Shown here in pieces: positions 16,852 through 25,773 of a DNA stretch of 32,429 nt. The stretch is taken from positions 1 to 32,429 of the forward strand of contig ONPI01000002.1 in the NCBI GenBank assembly GCA_900319685.1, read 5' to 3'. The notes under the pieces were generated by a model. That model saw only the letters and a program-made list of their open reading frames with translations, was not told where the DNA came from and made no database searches. The position numbers and the translations under genes were made by a program. This DNA is from an uncultured Bacteroidales bacterium (GTDB lineage Bacteria > Bacteroidota > Bacteroidia > Bacteroidales > UBA932). How positions within the stretch are numbered: position 1 is the first letter of the stretch; each line of letters begins with the position of its first letter.

Positions 16852-17793
16852 ATGAAAGCAATTGTTAAGACTGGATTCAATTTCCCGGGACAGGTGGGGA
16901 AATATGTCGGCAAGGTCCGCGACGTTTATGATATAGACGGGGATTACCTGGTGATGGTGGTTTCCGACAGGATCTCTGCATTCGACGTAGTCCTCCCAGA
17001 GGGTATACCATACAAAGGGCAGATACTGAACCGGATAGCTGCCAAGTTCCTGGATGCCACGGACGACATCCTACCGAACTGGAAGATCGGCGTCCCGGAT
17101 CCTGCGGTAACGGTGGGCTTGAAGTGTGAGCCGTTCAAGGTGGAGATGGTGATCAGGGGATATCTTGCCGGACACGCCTGGCGGGAGTACAAGGCCGGAA
17201 AGAGGACCTTGTGCGGAGTGCAGCTTCCTGACGGGATGGTGGAGAACCAGAAGTTCCCTGAGCCGATCATAACCCCGACTTCCAAGGCGATGGAAGGCCA
17301 CGACGAAGACGTTACAAGGGAGGAGATAATCTCCAGCGGACTGGTCGGTGCCGAGGACTATGCGAAATTGGAGGAATATACCCGTGCGATTTTCCAGCGT
17401 GGAACGGAAATAGCTGCTCAGCAAGGACTTATCCTTGTCGATACGAAATATGAGTTCGGAAAGAGGGACGGCAAGATATACCTGATGGACGAGGTCCATA
17501 CTCCGGATTCCTCAAGGTATTTCTATGCAGACGGGTACGAGGAGAGGCTTGCCAGAGGAGAACGGCAGAAGCAGCTCTCCAAGGAATTCGTCCGTGAGTG
17601 GCTGATGTCCAACGGCTTCCAAGGCCTTGAGGGCCAGAAAGTGCCCGAAATGACTCCGGAGGTCGTGAACGGCATCACCGAGCGATACATAGAGCTTTAT
17701 GAGAATATAACGGGCGAGCGGTTCGTCAAGGAAGATTATTCGGAAGGATCCATCGAATCGAACGTGACCGCTTTCCTTGCAGGGCTCAGGTAG
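16852..17793 (+). CDS. purC: Phosphoribosylaminoimidazole-succinocarboxamide synthase (SAICAR synthetase)
   Basis: 313 aa, the longer form of the enzyme that joins aspartate to CAIR in purine synthesis, using ATP. Seen: the GKVRDVYDI nucleotide-binding start (residues 20-28), [19 protein letters not shown] typical of the family (quoted by its core SDRISAFD), [16 protein letters not shown], and the [10 protein letters not shown] and [11 protein letters not shown] signatures that close the active site. It has its own promoter. The next gene begins with GTG one base after the stop. Confidence 0.96.
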   Translation: MKAIVKTGFNFPGQVGKYVGKVRDVYDIDGDYLVMVVSDRISAFDVVLPEGIPYKGQILNRIAAKFLDATDDILPNWKIGVPDPAVTVGLKCEPFKVEMVIRGYLAGHAWREYKAGKRTLCGVQLPDGMVENQKFPEPIITPTSKAMEGHDEDVTREEIISSGLVGAEDYAKLEEYTRAIFQRGTEIAAQQGLILVDTKYEFGKRDGKIYLMDEVHTPDSSRYFYADGYEERLARGERQKQLSKEFVREWLMSNGFQGLEGQKVPEMTPEVVNGITERYIELYENITGERFVKEDYSEGSIESNVTAFLAGLR

Positions 17794-17794
17794 T

Positions 17795-18241
17795 GTGGAT
17801 GGCCTGAGGAGGATATACGCCAGGAACTGCGAGGTGCGGCGGATAGCGAAACCGGTTTCGGGTCCGTTCCTTGCTGCGAATCACCGTCTCGGTGACGCAT
17901 CCTGCAGGTATTCTTACGGATTGTTCCACAATGGCGAACTTGTTGCTGTAGCAGGTTTTTCCGGTCCCAGGACATGGAAGAAGGGTGATGCTCTGATACG
18001 TTCGTACGAATGGGTGCGGTACGCTTCCCTGGATGGACTAGGGGTGGATGGAGGAATGGGCAAACTGCTCAAGGCTTTCATCGAGGATGTGCATCCGGAC
18101 GACGTGATGAGCTATGCCGATGCAAGCTGGTCTGACGGCGGCGTCTACCGCAAGCTGGGATTCGAGGAAGAAGAGGCCAAGACGTTCCCGGATGGGAGGA
18201 AAAGCCTCAAGTTCCGATTGAAGATTACTGGATATGAGTAG
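17795..18241 (+). CDS. Mom/GNAT-like protein, putative N-acyltransferase
   Basis: 148 aa from the GTG at 17795; a TTG at 17777 would overlap purC. There is no signal peptide. The pattern LFHNGELVAVAGFSGPR, then SYEWVRYASL, then DDVMSYADASWSDGGVYRKLGF resembles the GNAT-type fold of phage Mom-like proteins, which modify adenine in DNA, and short conserved Bacteroidota proteins of unknown function. The SYAD...VY...LGF block matches the Mom-like SYAD...Y.A..F region. I cannot tell whether it modifies DNA, another substrate or nothing. It sits between purC and mtgA, overlapping mtgA by 8 bases, so it is probably cotranscribed with housekeeping genes rather than a phage remnant. Confidence 0.65.
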   Translation: MDGLRRIYARNCEVRRIAKPVSGPFLAANHRLGDASCRYSYGLFHNGELVAVAGFSGPRTWKKGDALIRSYEWVRYASLDGLGVDGGMGKLLKAFIEDVHPDDVMSYADASWSDGGVYRKLGFEEEEAKTFPDGRKSLKFRLKITGYE

Positions 18242-18965
18242 GAGACATACTTTCCTTGGACGACTTTGGAGGCTGCTTCTTATCAAGCTGCCGATAGCCC
18301 TTGTCGTCCTGTCCCTGCTCCTTACGGTCATGTACAAATGGCTCCCGGTGTATGTCACTCCTCTTATGGTCCAGCGCTCCATCGAATTCAGGCACGATGA
18401 TTCATTCCATACCCACAAGGTTTGGAAGTCATACAGGAATATCTCCCCGGAACTTGCAAGGGCGGTCATAGCCAGCGAGGACAATCTTTTCGAAGCACAC
18501 GGCGGTTTCGATTGGAAAGCGATCAGGCAGGCACGGGAGGAGTTCGAAAGCGGAAAGCGCAGCCGGATGCGCGGCGCAAGTACAATATCGCAGCAAACTG
18601 CCAAGAATGTATTCCTTGTTCCGAGCAGGTCTTTCATTCGCAAAGGCCTGGAGGCCTATTTCACGGTCTTGATCGAGTTCATCTGGGGGAAGGAGAGGAT
18701 ACTCGAGGTCTATCTGAACGTGGCTGAGATGGGGAAGGGAATATACGGAGCGGAGGCGGCTGCCAAGTACCATTTCGGCACCACTGCCGCTAAACTGACC
18801 CGCAGGCAGTCCTGCCTCATTGCGGCATGTCTGCCGAATCCTCTCAAGAGGAATGCCGGGAAGCCTTCCTCGTATGTGAGTTCACGTGCGACGAAGATTG
18901 CCAATCTCGAATCCAAGCTCAAGTTCCCGGAATGGATTTATCATAAGGAAGCAAAAAAGGATTGA
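18234..18965 (+). CDS. mtgA: Monofunctional peptidoglycan glycosyltransferase
   Basis: 243 aa. It polymerises lipid II into glycan strands at the inner membrane. One transmembrane segment (about 15-35) is followed by a GT51 domain with the catalytic Glu82 in ASEDNLFEAHGGFD, the RGASTISQQTAKN motif (113-125), and the GKERILEVYLNVAEMGKGIYG region with the second conserved motif (quoted by its core EVYLNVAEMG). There is no transpeptidase domain, so it is not a class A PBP. The ATG overlaps the preceding gene by 8 bases, and the epimerase gene starts one base after the stop. Confidence 0.95.
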   Translation: MSRRHTFLGRLWRLLLIKLPIALVVLSLLLTVMYKWLPVYVTPLMVQRSIEFRHDDSFHTHKVWKSYRNISPELARAVIASEDNLFEAHGGFDWKAIRQAREEFESGKRSRMRGASTISQQTAKNVFLVPSRSFIRKGLEAYFTVLIEFIWGKERILEVYLNVAEMGKGIYGAEAAAKYHFGTTAAKLTRRQSCLIAACLPNPLKRNAGKPSSYVSSRATKIANLESKLKFPEWIYHKEAKKD

Positions 18966-18966
18966 T

Positions 18967-19980
18967 ATGAAGATACTTGTCACAGGCGCTGCCGGTTTCA
19001 TCGGGTCCAGGCTGATGGGTCGTCTAGCCGAAAGGGGAGACGAGATCGTCGGGATCGATAACATAAACGAGTATTACGATGTGCGCCTGAAATACGGCCG
19101 GTTGGGCGAGAACGGCTTCGATGGACCGTTCAATGAGCTGGAGAGGAAGGTAAGTTCCCGGTGGTGCGGCTGCAGCTTCATCCGGATGTCGATCTGCGAC
19201 AAGCTTTCCCTGGACGGTCTGTTCGAGTCGGAAAGGTTCGACAAGGTCGTCAACCTGGCTGCCCAGGCAGGTGTGCGTTACTCGATAGAGAATCCTTATG
19301 CTTATCTGAGAAGCAACCTGGAAGGCTTCCTGAACATCCTCGAGGGGTGCCGGAATTACGGAGTCCCTCATCTGGTGTTCGCTTCTTCCAGTTCAGTGTA
19401 CGGCCTCAATTCCAAGGTGCCTTTCTCGGAGGAAGACAAGGCCGACACTCCGGTCAGCCTCTACGGAGCGACCAAGAAAGCCAACGAACTGATGGCCCAC
19501 TCATATTCGAAACTCTATGGTTTCGCTTCCACAGGCCTTCGGTTCTTTACCGTATACGGGCCTTGGGGACGCCCCGACATGTCCCCGATGCTGTTCGCTG
19601 ATGCCATTACCGCAGGCAGGCCGATCAAGGTGTTCAACAACGGGGATATGATCCGCGACTTTACCTATATCGACGATATAGTGGAGGGTACCATCAGGGT
19701 CATTGACAACCCACCGGCAGGGGTGGTTCCATTCGATGTGTACAACATCGGTTGTTCCAACCCGGTGAAACTGATGGACTTCATAGCCGAGATCGAGAAC
19801 GCATGCGGGAAGGAAGCTGAGAAGATATTCCTGCCTATGCAGGCCGGAGATGTCTATCAGACCAACGCTGATTGCTCGAAACTGGAGAATGAACTGGGGT
19901 ACCGGCCATCCACGTCGCTGCATGAAGGCATCGGAAAATTCATTGAGTGGTACCGCTCTGACAAGAATCCTTTGAAGTAA
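18967..19980 (+). CDS. NAD-dependent sugar epimerase, UDP-glucuronate 4-epimerase-like
   Basis: 337 aa, extended short-chain dehydrogenase. Seen: the NAD site GAAGFIGS (8-14), IDNINEYYDVRLK after strand 2, which is typical of the CapI/LspL group that converts UDP-glucuronate to UDP-galacturonate, the SSSSVYG motif (140-146) and catalytic Tyr166-x-x-x-Lys170. FFTVYGPWGRPDMSP is also typical of that group. GalE or a dehydratase is less likely. The ATG at 18967 is one base after the mtgA stop. It opens the polysaccharide cluster and may supply a uronic acid sugar nucleotide to the transferases downstream. Confidence 0.88.
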   Translation: MKILVTGAAGFIGSRLMGRLAERGDEIVGIDNINEYYDVRLKYGRLGENGFDGPFNELERKVSSRWCGCSFIRMSICDKLSLDGLFESERFDKVVNLAAQAGVRYSIENPYAYLRSNLEGFLNILEGCRNYGVPHLVFASSSSVYGLNSKVPFSEEDKADTPVSLYGATKKANELMAHSYSKLYGFASTGLRFFTVYGPWGRPDMSPMLFADAITAGRPIKVFNNGDMIRDFTYIDDIVEGTIRVIDNPPAGVVPFDVYNIGCSNPVKLMDFIAEIENACGKEAEKIFLPMQAGDVYQTNADCSKLENELGYRPSTSLHEGIGKFIEWYRSDKNPLK

Positions 19981-19989
19981 GACAACCGG

Positions 19990-21528
19990 ATGGAAGGGGC
20001 ACCTCAGATATCGGACACCAGCAGGCGCATTGCAAGGAATACCTTGGCCTTGTATTCGCGTATGCTGATACTGATGGTGATCGGCCTGTTCACCGCCAGG
20101 ATCGTACTGGGCGCGCTCGGAATCGAAGACCGCGGTGTATATGACACTGTAGGCAGTTTCGTGTCGATGATGGCGATCGTGACAAGCTCCCTTTCAACCG
20201 CCATCAGCCGCTTCCTGACCGTCGAGATCGGGAAAGGGGACACGGCCAGCCTGAAGAAGGTATTCGCCACCGCCAATGCCATCATGCTGATTGTGGCCGC
20301 GATAGTCATCCTGATTGCAGAGCCTGTCGGCCTGTGGTACATCGATAATGTGATGAACCTGCCGGACGGAAGGCTTGCGGCAGCCCGATGGGTGTTCCAG
20401 TTCTCCCTCGCGACATTCGTAATCAATATGCTGAGCGTGCCGTACAATGCGACGATAATCGCTCACGAGAAGATGTCCGCTTTCGCCGTGATCGGAGTAG
20501 TCGAAGGTGTCTGCAAGTTGCTGGTGGCACTCGCTCTCCTGAAAGTGTCCATGGACAAACTGATCCTGTATGCGTTGCTCATGTGCTGCGTAGCCCTTCT
20601 GGTGAGGTTCCTGTATGCGTCATACTGCCGCCGTTGTTTCGAGGAGAGCAGGACCGAGGTGCGGTTCGACAAGGAGTATTCCAGGCAGATGTTCGGCTTC
20701 GCCGGATGGAACGGGCTGTCTTACGGAGTCTATCTGGTGAACATCCAGGGCGTGACCCAGCTGGTGAACTATTTCTTCGGTGTCGTGTTCAACACGATGA
20801 GGGGCATAGCCTTTAATGTCGAGAATATGGTGAAGCAGTTCGTCACCAACGTGCTGCAGGCTATCAACCCTCAGATTACAAAATCCTTTGTCTCCGGCGA
20901 TACGGACTATTCGTTCAACCTGGTCTGCAAAGGCGCGAAATATTCGTTCCTGATCATATTCATACTCGCCGTCCCGTTCCTTTTCGAGGCCGAGATGCTG
21001 CTGGCACTGTGGCTGAAGGCCGAATTCGTCCCTGAAGGGACAGCGCTTTTCACCCGCCTTACGCTTCTCTGCCTCCTTCTGGATTTGCTGATGACATCCT
21101 CGTCTACGCTCGTGCAGGCCTCCGGACGGATACGGAAATTCTATATCGTGACTTCCTGCATAACGTTCCTCATATTCCCGCTCACGTGGATTGCATACAG
21201 GCTCGGGGCACCTGCCTATGTCTGCTATCTGGTCTTCATCGGCGTGTATGTGATCAATGATATCGTGAAGTTGTTCCTCATGCGGGAAATCGTCGGGTTC
21301 CCGATATCCCTGTTCATGAAGGAAGTGATCCTCAAGGTACTGCCGGTCGTGGTGATAACCCTCCTGGTGACCTTCCTGGTCTGGAAACTCGTCCCGGCCG
21401 GCGGCTGGCGGCTCCTTGCCGTGCTGTTCACCGGTACCGTATCAACCTGCATCACCACTTACACATTCGCCCTTACTGAAGGAGAGAGGGCATTCGTCAG
21501 ATCCAAGTTGCGTTTCCTGTCAAGATGA
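19990..21528 (+). CDS. Polysaccharide export flippase (Wzx/MATE-like)
   Basis: 512 aa with about 12-14 hydrophobic transmembrane segments spread through the whole length, starting at residues 20-45. The N-terminus (RNTLALYSRMLILMVIGLFTARIVL, quoted by its core ARNTLALYSRML) is typical of Bacteroidota polysaccharide-biosynthesis flippases, which move lipid-linked repeat units across the inner membrane. No catalytic motif is expected. It overlaps the next gene by four bases (ATGA), consistent with coupled translation within the cluster. Confidence 0.88.
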   Translation: MEGAPQISDTSRRIARNTLALYSRMLILMVIGLFTARIVLGALGIEDRGVYDTVGSFVSMMAIVTSSLSTAISRFLTVEIGKGDTASLKKVFATANAIMLIVAAIVILIAEPVGLWYIDNVMNLPDGRLAAARWVFQFSLATFVINMLSVPYNATIIAHEKMSAFAVIGVVEGVCKLLVALALLKVSMDKLILYALLMCCVALLVRFLYASYCRRCFEESRTEVRFDKEYSRQMFGFAGWNGLSYGVYLVNIQGVTQLVNYFFGVVFNTMRGIAFNVENMVKQFVTNVLQAINPQITKSFVSGDTDYSFNLVCKGAKYSFLIIFILAVPFLFEAEMLLALWLKAEFVPEGTALFTRLTLLCLLLDLLMTSSSTLVQASGRIRKFYIVTSCITFLIFPLTWIAYRLGAPAYVCYLVFIGVYVINDIVKLFLMREIVGFPISLFMKEVILKVLPVVVITLLVTFLVWKLVPAGGWRLLAVLFTGTVSTCITTYTFALTEGERAFVRSKLRFLSR

Positions 21529-22424
21529 GCCTGAAGAACCATATAAAGCGCCTCCGCCGGGAGTATATGCTCGACCACCATCGCGTAAGGCAGGCCGAAA
21601 AGGACTGGCTGGAGTGGAAGGGATACCCTATTGATTGGGATAACCCCCGCGACATAAACGAAAAGATACAGTGGCTCCTGTGTTTTTCGGATACTTCGTC
21701 CTGGTCGGTCTGCGCTGACAAGTTCCGGGTAAGGGATTATGTCAAATCCAAGGGACTGGAAGGTATCCTGATTCCGCTGCTCGGTGTCTGGGATTCGGCT
21801 TCGGAAATCGATTTCGGGACCCTTCCGGACAAGTGCGTGCTCAAATGCAACCACGACAGCGGATCGACGCTGGTCATGGACAGGAGGGCAGGTTTCGATG
21901 AAGGGAAGGCCCGGGCTTTCCTGCATTCCCGGATGAAGAAGAAGTTCGGCTACCTGAACGGGGAGATGTACTACAACGCCATCGAGCCCCGCATAATCGC
22001 GGAGCGGTTCCTCCAGTCGGGAGACGAGCCTTCGGGAATTCCTCCGGCCGATTACAAGGTCTGGTGTTTCGACGGCAAGCCATATTCGGTGTGGGTATGC
22101 TATGGGAGGACTTCCAGCGAGACGTATGTCAACATCTACGACCTGGACTGGAATGTCCACCCGGAGGTGTCCGTATTCACGGAACACTACCGTGACGGTA
22201 GGGGAGCAGTTCCGAAACCAGCGTGCCTCGGGCAGATGCTTGAGGCTGCTTCCGTCCTGTCCGAAGGCTTCCCGGAAGTCAGGATGGATTTCTTCGTATC
22301 CGGCGGCAGGCTTTATTTCGGAGAGATGACTTTCGCAAGCTACGGAGGCAAAATGGATTTCTATACCCAGGAATATCTGGAAGAACTCGGACGTCAGTGC
22401 ATCTTACCGGTCAAGAAAGGATGA
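21525..22424 (+). CDS. TupA-like ATP-grasp protein, probable glycan-cluster transferase
   Basis: 299 aa. The layout fits the TupA-like ATP-grasp family found in capsule and teichuronic acid clusters: an N-terminal part with DWDNPRDINEKIQWL, CADKFRVRDYV (63-73), the nucleotide loop KCNHDSGS (107-114), PRIIAERFL, DYKVWCFDGKP, and the C-terminal RMDFFVSGGRLYFGEMTF with likely metal-binding acidic residues. Members are thought to form a glycosidic or amide-type bond during polysaccharide synthesis, but the chemistry is not settled. The start overlaps the flippase stop; the end overlaps the DUF616 gene by four bases. Confidence 0.85.
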   Translation: MSLKNHIKRLRREYMLDHHRVRQAEKDWLEWKGYPIDWDNPRDINEKIQWLLCFSDTSSWSVCADKFRVRDYVKSKGLEGILIPLLGVWDSASEIDFGTLPDKCVLKCNHDSGSTLVMDRRAGFDEGKARAFLHSRMKKKFGYLNGEMYYNAIEPRIIAERFLQSGDEPSGIPPADYKVWCFDGKPYSVWVCYGRTSSETYVNIYDLDWNVHPEVSVFTEHYRDGRGAVPKPACLGQMLEAASVLSEGFPEVRMDFFVSGGRLYFGEMTFASYGGKMDFYTQEYLEELGRQCILPVKKG

Positions 22425-23182
22425 AAAGGGTTATATATACTTGCATAACAGGAGGTTACGATAAACTCCGCGAGCCGGAAGCCGTGGATGTGGATTTCGA
22501 CTACATCTGTTTCACCGACGCCGCCGTCAGTTCTGAGGAAGGAGTCTGGCAGATACGTCCGATCCCATATTCCTGCGACGATCCGACAAGGTTGTCAAGA
22601 TACGTCAAACTACTGCCTCACAAGGTTCTTGGTGAATATGACGAGAGTCTCTGGATCGATGCGAACATCGCCATCAGTGGGGGCGGGATCTACGATGCCG
22701 TCCGCCGTGCCTCTTCGTCGGGCAGCCTGGTCGCCCAGGTGCCTCATCTTGTCAGGGACTGCGTCTATGAAGAGATCGCAGCTTGCTACAAGGACCTTCG
22801 GATCGGATTCCGGGAGGCTCGCAGGACGCGCAGGCATCTCCTGTCGGAGGGCTTCCCGAGGCATTTCGGACTGATGGAGAACAATCTCATTTTCCGGCGG
22901 CACAACGATCCAGCGGTAATTTCGCTGTCTGAAGCCTGGTGGGAAGAATACAACCGCTTTTCTCGCCGCGACCAGCTTTCCCTGATGCCAGTCTGCCGGA
23001 AATGCGGGTTGTATCCGGAGAACCTGCTCGGAGAAGGAGCCAACGTCAGGAACGTACCATATCTGGATTATTCGAGGCACACCCTTGCCGGCGACCCTTC
23101 CGCAAAGCGTGGATTGAGGCGTATCCCATTGAAAATAAAATGGTCCTGGCGTAGGATAGTCGCGGGATTATTCTTATCTTAG
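22421..23182 (+). CDS. DUF616 (TOD1/MUCI70-type) putative glycosyltransferase
   Basis: 253 aa from the ATG at 22421, which overlaps the preceding stop (ATGA). It begins YTCITGGYDKL (6-16), has FDYICFTD at 26-33 and the DxN-type motif WIDANIAI (Asp80, Asn82), all characteristic of the DUF616 family, which has a GT-A-like fold. It ends with a basic, hydrophobic segment (RIPLKIKWSWRRIVAGLFLS) that may sit on the membrane. It probably adds a sugar to the repeat unit. The acceptor and sugar cannot be told from sequence. Confidence 0.8.
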   Translation: MKRVIYTCITGGYDKLREPEAVDVDFDYICFTDAAVSSEEGVWQIRPIPYSCDDPTRLSRYVKLLPHKVLGEYDESLWIDANIAISGGGIYDAVRRASSSGSLVAQVPHLVRDCVYEEIAACYKDLRIGFREARRTRRHLLSEGFPRHFGLMENNLIFRRHNDPAVISLSEAWWEEYNRFSRRDQLSLMPVCRKCGLYPENLLGEGANVRNVPYLDYSRHTLAGDPSAKRGLRRIPLKIKWSWRRIVAGLFLS

Positions 23183-23187
23183 TTGCG

Positions 23188-24135
23188 ATGCAGCCGCTGG
23201 TCAGCATAGTCATAGTGTGCATGGACCGGATGGATCTCCTCCGTCCGTGCCTGGATAGCATACGGAAGAATACGTCAGTCACCTACGAGGCATTCGTGGT
23301 GGCTTATATGTTTTCCGAGGCGAACCTTGCCGCCCTCAAGGCTGAATATCCGTGGGTGACCGTGGTGGAGAGCCGTGAACTCAGGGGATTCGCCGAGAAC
23401 AACAACCTGGCCCTTGAGAAGGTCTGCGGGAAATATACTTTCATTGTCAACGACGACACTTTCTTCGACACTCCGGTGATAGATTCCCTCGTGGCGGACT
23501 TCGGCAGGCTGCCGGAGGATGCTGCGGTAGTCTCTCCTAACATCCTCTTCCCGGACGGGAGGGTGCAGACCTGCGGGCGGAGGAAGATGAACGCATGGAC
23601 CTACATGGCCCACTACCTGCACAGGTTCAACGAGACCAAGAAGACCCGGCATACGATGCAGGAGGGCCTTTTCAAGACATACAACCTGAACGGGGCCGCC
23701 TTCCTGGCGAAGACGGAGCTGTTCAGCAGGATGGGCTGGTTCGACGAACGTTACACGTTTACTCCGGAAGACATCGCCCTGGGTACAATGTTCAACGAAT
23801 ACGGTTACGGGGTCTATGCTGATGCTGATGTAAAGATCTATCACATAGCCAATTCCACCGCTTCGAGGATGGAGACTGCCATAAAGCCGACCAGGGTCCG
23901 CGGGGCTCTGATATTCTATTCCCGCAACTTCATGCCGATGTATCTGTTCCTTGGTATATATGTCTGGCTCGTGGAGGCTTGCAGGGGTATCAAGTACCTG
24001 TTCAAGGATTGCCGCGACCCGGACGGGCACAACGCCATTATGGCGGCTACCGCAAGGAATGTCCGTCACAGCATATTCACCGGCAAGACCACCAAGGAGA
24101 TTTTCACCGAATACTACAATCAGCTTAAGGGATGA
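23188..24135 (+). CDS. Family 2 glycosyltransferase
   Basis: 315 aa with a GT-A fold: VSIVIVCMDRMDLLRPCLDS at the start, GFAENNNLALEK (68-79) and the metal-binding NDDT (88-91; DxD-like). The acceptor region has NGAAFLAKTELFSRMGWFDERYTFTPED, with the GWFDE...ED block of GT2 enzymes (quoted by its core GWFDERYTFTPED). A hydrophobic segment near residue 250 (FMPMYLFLGIYVWLV) suggests membrane attachment. It starts 5 bases after the DUF616 gene and overlaps the next GT2 gene by four bases. The sugar is unknown. Confidence 0.9.
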   Translation: MQPLVSIVIVCMDRMDLLRPCLDSIRKNTSVTYEAFVVAYMFSEANLAALKAEYPWVTVVESRELRGFAENNNLALEKVCGKYTFIVNDDTFFDTPVIDSLVADFGRLPEDAAVVSPNILFPDGRVQTCGRRKMNAWTYMAHYLHRFNETKKTRHTMQEGLFKTYNLNGAAFLAKTELFSRMGWFDERYTFTPEDIALGTMFNEYGYGVYADADVKIYHIANSTASRMETAIKPTRVRGALIFYSRNFMPMYLFLGIYVWLVEACRGIKYLFKDCRDPDGHNAIMAATARNVRHSIFTGKTTKEIFTEYYNQLKG

Positions 24136-25016
24136 AGAAGGTCTTGGTCATAGTCGTGGTTTACAATGGGATGGCCTGGCTGTCCCGTTGTCTGGGCAGC
24201 GTCTCGGAATCCTCCTTGGGGGCAGACCTTTTCATCGTTGACAACGGGTCGTCGGATGGATCCGTCGAGTTCGTCAAGGAGCAATTCCCTCAGGCTGTGC
24301 TGAAGGTCGATCCGTCCAATCCCGGATTTGCTGCCGCGAACAACGAAGGACTGTCCTATGCCCTGGAGAACGGCTATGATTATGTCTATCTGATGAATCA
24401 GGATGCCTGGGTATTCCCGGATACGCTGGAGCGGCTCGTCAGTGTTTGCGAGACTGCCCCTGGATTCGGAATCCTGAGTCCGGTGCAGATGAAAGACGGT
24501 TGTGTTGAGATGGATGTTCAGTTCTCAAGGCGCACCTATACTGCCCGTAAGGAGGTGTCTCCAGAGCTCTGGTCGGTGCCGTATGTGATGGCCGCACACT
24601 GGCTGGTCTCACGCAAATGCCTTGAGAAGGTAGGGCTGTTCGCTCCGTTCTTTCCGTTCTACGGCGAGGACGAAAACTATTGCTCCAGGGCTCTGTACCA
24701 TGGATTCGGGATAGGGGTCGTTCCTTCCGCAAAGGCCGTCCATGACCGCGCCTCGAGAAACGAAGCCAAGGAGAGGAAGGTGTTCAGGAATTTCTATATG
24801 AAATCGTTGACACTTCTTGCCGACCCTTCCCGCAGGTGTCCGGTATGCAGGTATCTGTATATCATCCCGTATTCCTTCCACTGCTGTTTCAAGTACAGGT
24901 CGCTCCTTCCGCTAAAGTATCTGGGGAAGGTTTTCGGGAAGACCCGGGAAGCACTGTCAGTGAGACGGGAATCGATGCGTGAGGGAGCTTTCATCCGCCA
25001 TAATGTCAGTATATGA
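24132..25016 (+). CDS. Family 2 glycosyltransferase, rhamnosyltransferase-like
   Basis: 294 aa. GT-A fold with VVVYNGMAWLSRCLGS at the start, VDNGSSDGS (36-44), NPGFAAANNEG (63-73) and NQDAW (89-93), the DxD-like site in the form seen in rhamnosyl- and related GT2 transferases. GLFAPFFPFYGEDENYCSRA holds the likely catalytic acidic residues (core YGEDENYCSR). The C-terminal part is basic with several Cys residues. It is the last gene of the polysaccharide cluster; a weak hairpin follows at 25017-25035. Confidence 0.9.
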   Translation: MKKVLVIVVVYNGMAWLSRCLGSVSESSLGADLFIVDNGSSDGSVEFVKEQFPQAVLKVDPSNPGFAAANNEGLSYALENGYDYVYLMNQDAWVFPDTLERLVSVCETAPGFGILSPVQMKDGCVEMDVQFSRRTYTARKEVSPELWSVPYVMAAHWLVSRKCLEKVGLFAPFFPFYGEDENYCSRALYHGFGIGVVPSAKAVHDRASRNEAKERKVFRNFYMKSLTLLADPSRRCPVCRYLYIIPYSFHCCFKYRSLLPLKYLGKVFGKTREALSVRRESMREGAFIRHNVSI

Positions 25017-25035
25017 GCCGTTATGGCTTGATTTT
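25017..25035 (+). terminator. Weak terminator candidate after the glycosyltransferase cluster
   Basis: AGCC-GTTAT-GGCT followed by TGATTTT just past the last glycosyltransferase stop. The stem is only 4-5 pairs and the T-run is interrupted, so this is a weak candidate. Confidence 0.3.
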
Positions 25036-25045
25036 GGCAGTTTAT

Positions 25046-25076
25046 TTTGATTTGGTTGAAGATATATGTAACTTTA
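25046..25076 (+). promoter_or_regulatory. Promoter of the outer-membrane barrel genes
   Basis: TTTG (25046-25049), exactly 19 bases, then TAACTTTA (25069-25076), one base from the -7 consensus. It gives an AT-rich leader of about 35 bases before the ATG at 25118. Confidence 0.65.
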
Positions 25077-25117
25077 CACATTGATTGATAATTTATTATT
25101 CATTTTAATACAGTAGT

Positions 25118-25741
25118 ATGAAAAGATTTCTTACAACAGTCCTCGCTGCATCCCTGATGCTCATCGGGACAAACGCTTTCGCCCAGCTCTCAGTGGCTGC
25201 AGGTTTCGGAAACAGCCAGACCAAGTTCGACATCAATGTGCTGAACGTCATAAAGACCAGCCACAACGCCAATCTCAACGGTTTCTATGCAGGTGCTTCC
25301 TACAACATTCCTGTAGGTACAAGCGGCCTCGGCATTGCTCCGGGAGTCTATTTCGCTTATATGACCGACAAGGATGTCGATATCTATGTCGCCAGCGGTG
25401 ATATCGTGGAGTCATATCTCGAGATTCCTCTCGACCTGAATCTGAAGTTCCCTATTGCAGACGGTCTCAACGGTGTCATCTATGCGGGTCCTACCTTCGC
25501 ATACGGTGTAGCTTCCAAGGTCAATTCCGGAAGCACGACCATCGACCTTTATGACGGAACCATTTCCAATTATCTCGATTACAACCGTATCGATGTCCTC
25601 GCCGGCGGCGGTATTGGAGTCGAGTTCGAGAATATGGTCCGTTTCGACGTAGGCTATGACTTCGGTCTCCTCAACAGGGGTGGCTCGACAGTCGGCGTCC
25701 ACAGGAACCAGCTCCACGCAGGTGTGGCCTTTATGTTCTAA
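25118..25741 (+). CDS. Small outer-membrane beta-barrel protein, paralogue 1
   Basis: 207 aa with a signal peptide ending AFA-QL near residue 22. The rest alternates polar and hydrophobic residues in strand-length blocks and ends HAGVAFMF with a terminal Phe, as in outer-membrane barrels of about eight strands (PorT/OmpA-barrel-like). It shares NGFYAGASYNIP, IAPGVYFAY, YAGPTFAYG and FENMVRFDVGYDFGL with the next two genes. Function is unknown; such proteins may be structural. It has its own promoter and is followed by paralogue 2 after 32 bases. Confidence 0.88.
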   Translation: MKRFLTTVLAASLMLIGTNAFAQLSVAAGFGNSQTKFDINVLNVIKTSHNANLNGFYAGASYNIPVGTSGLGIAPGVYFAYMTDKDVDIYVASGDIVESYLEIPLDLNLKFPIADGLNGVIYAGPTFAYGVASKVNSGSTTIDLYDGTISNYLDYNRIDVLAGGGIGVEFENMVRFDVGYDFGLLNRGGSTVGVHRNQLHAGVAFMF

Positions 25742-25773
25742 GTAATCAGTTATTTATTCAATAAATCCAAAAG

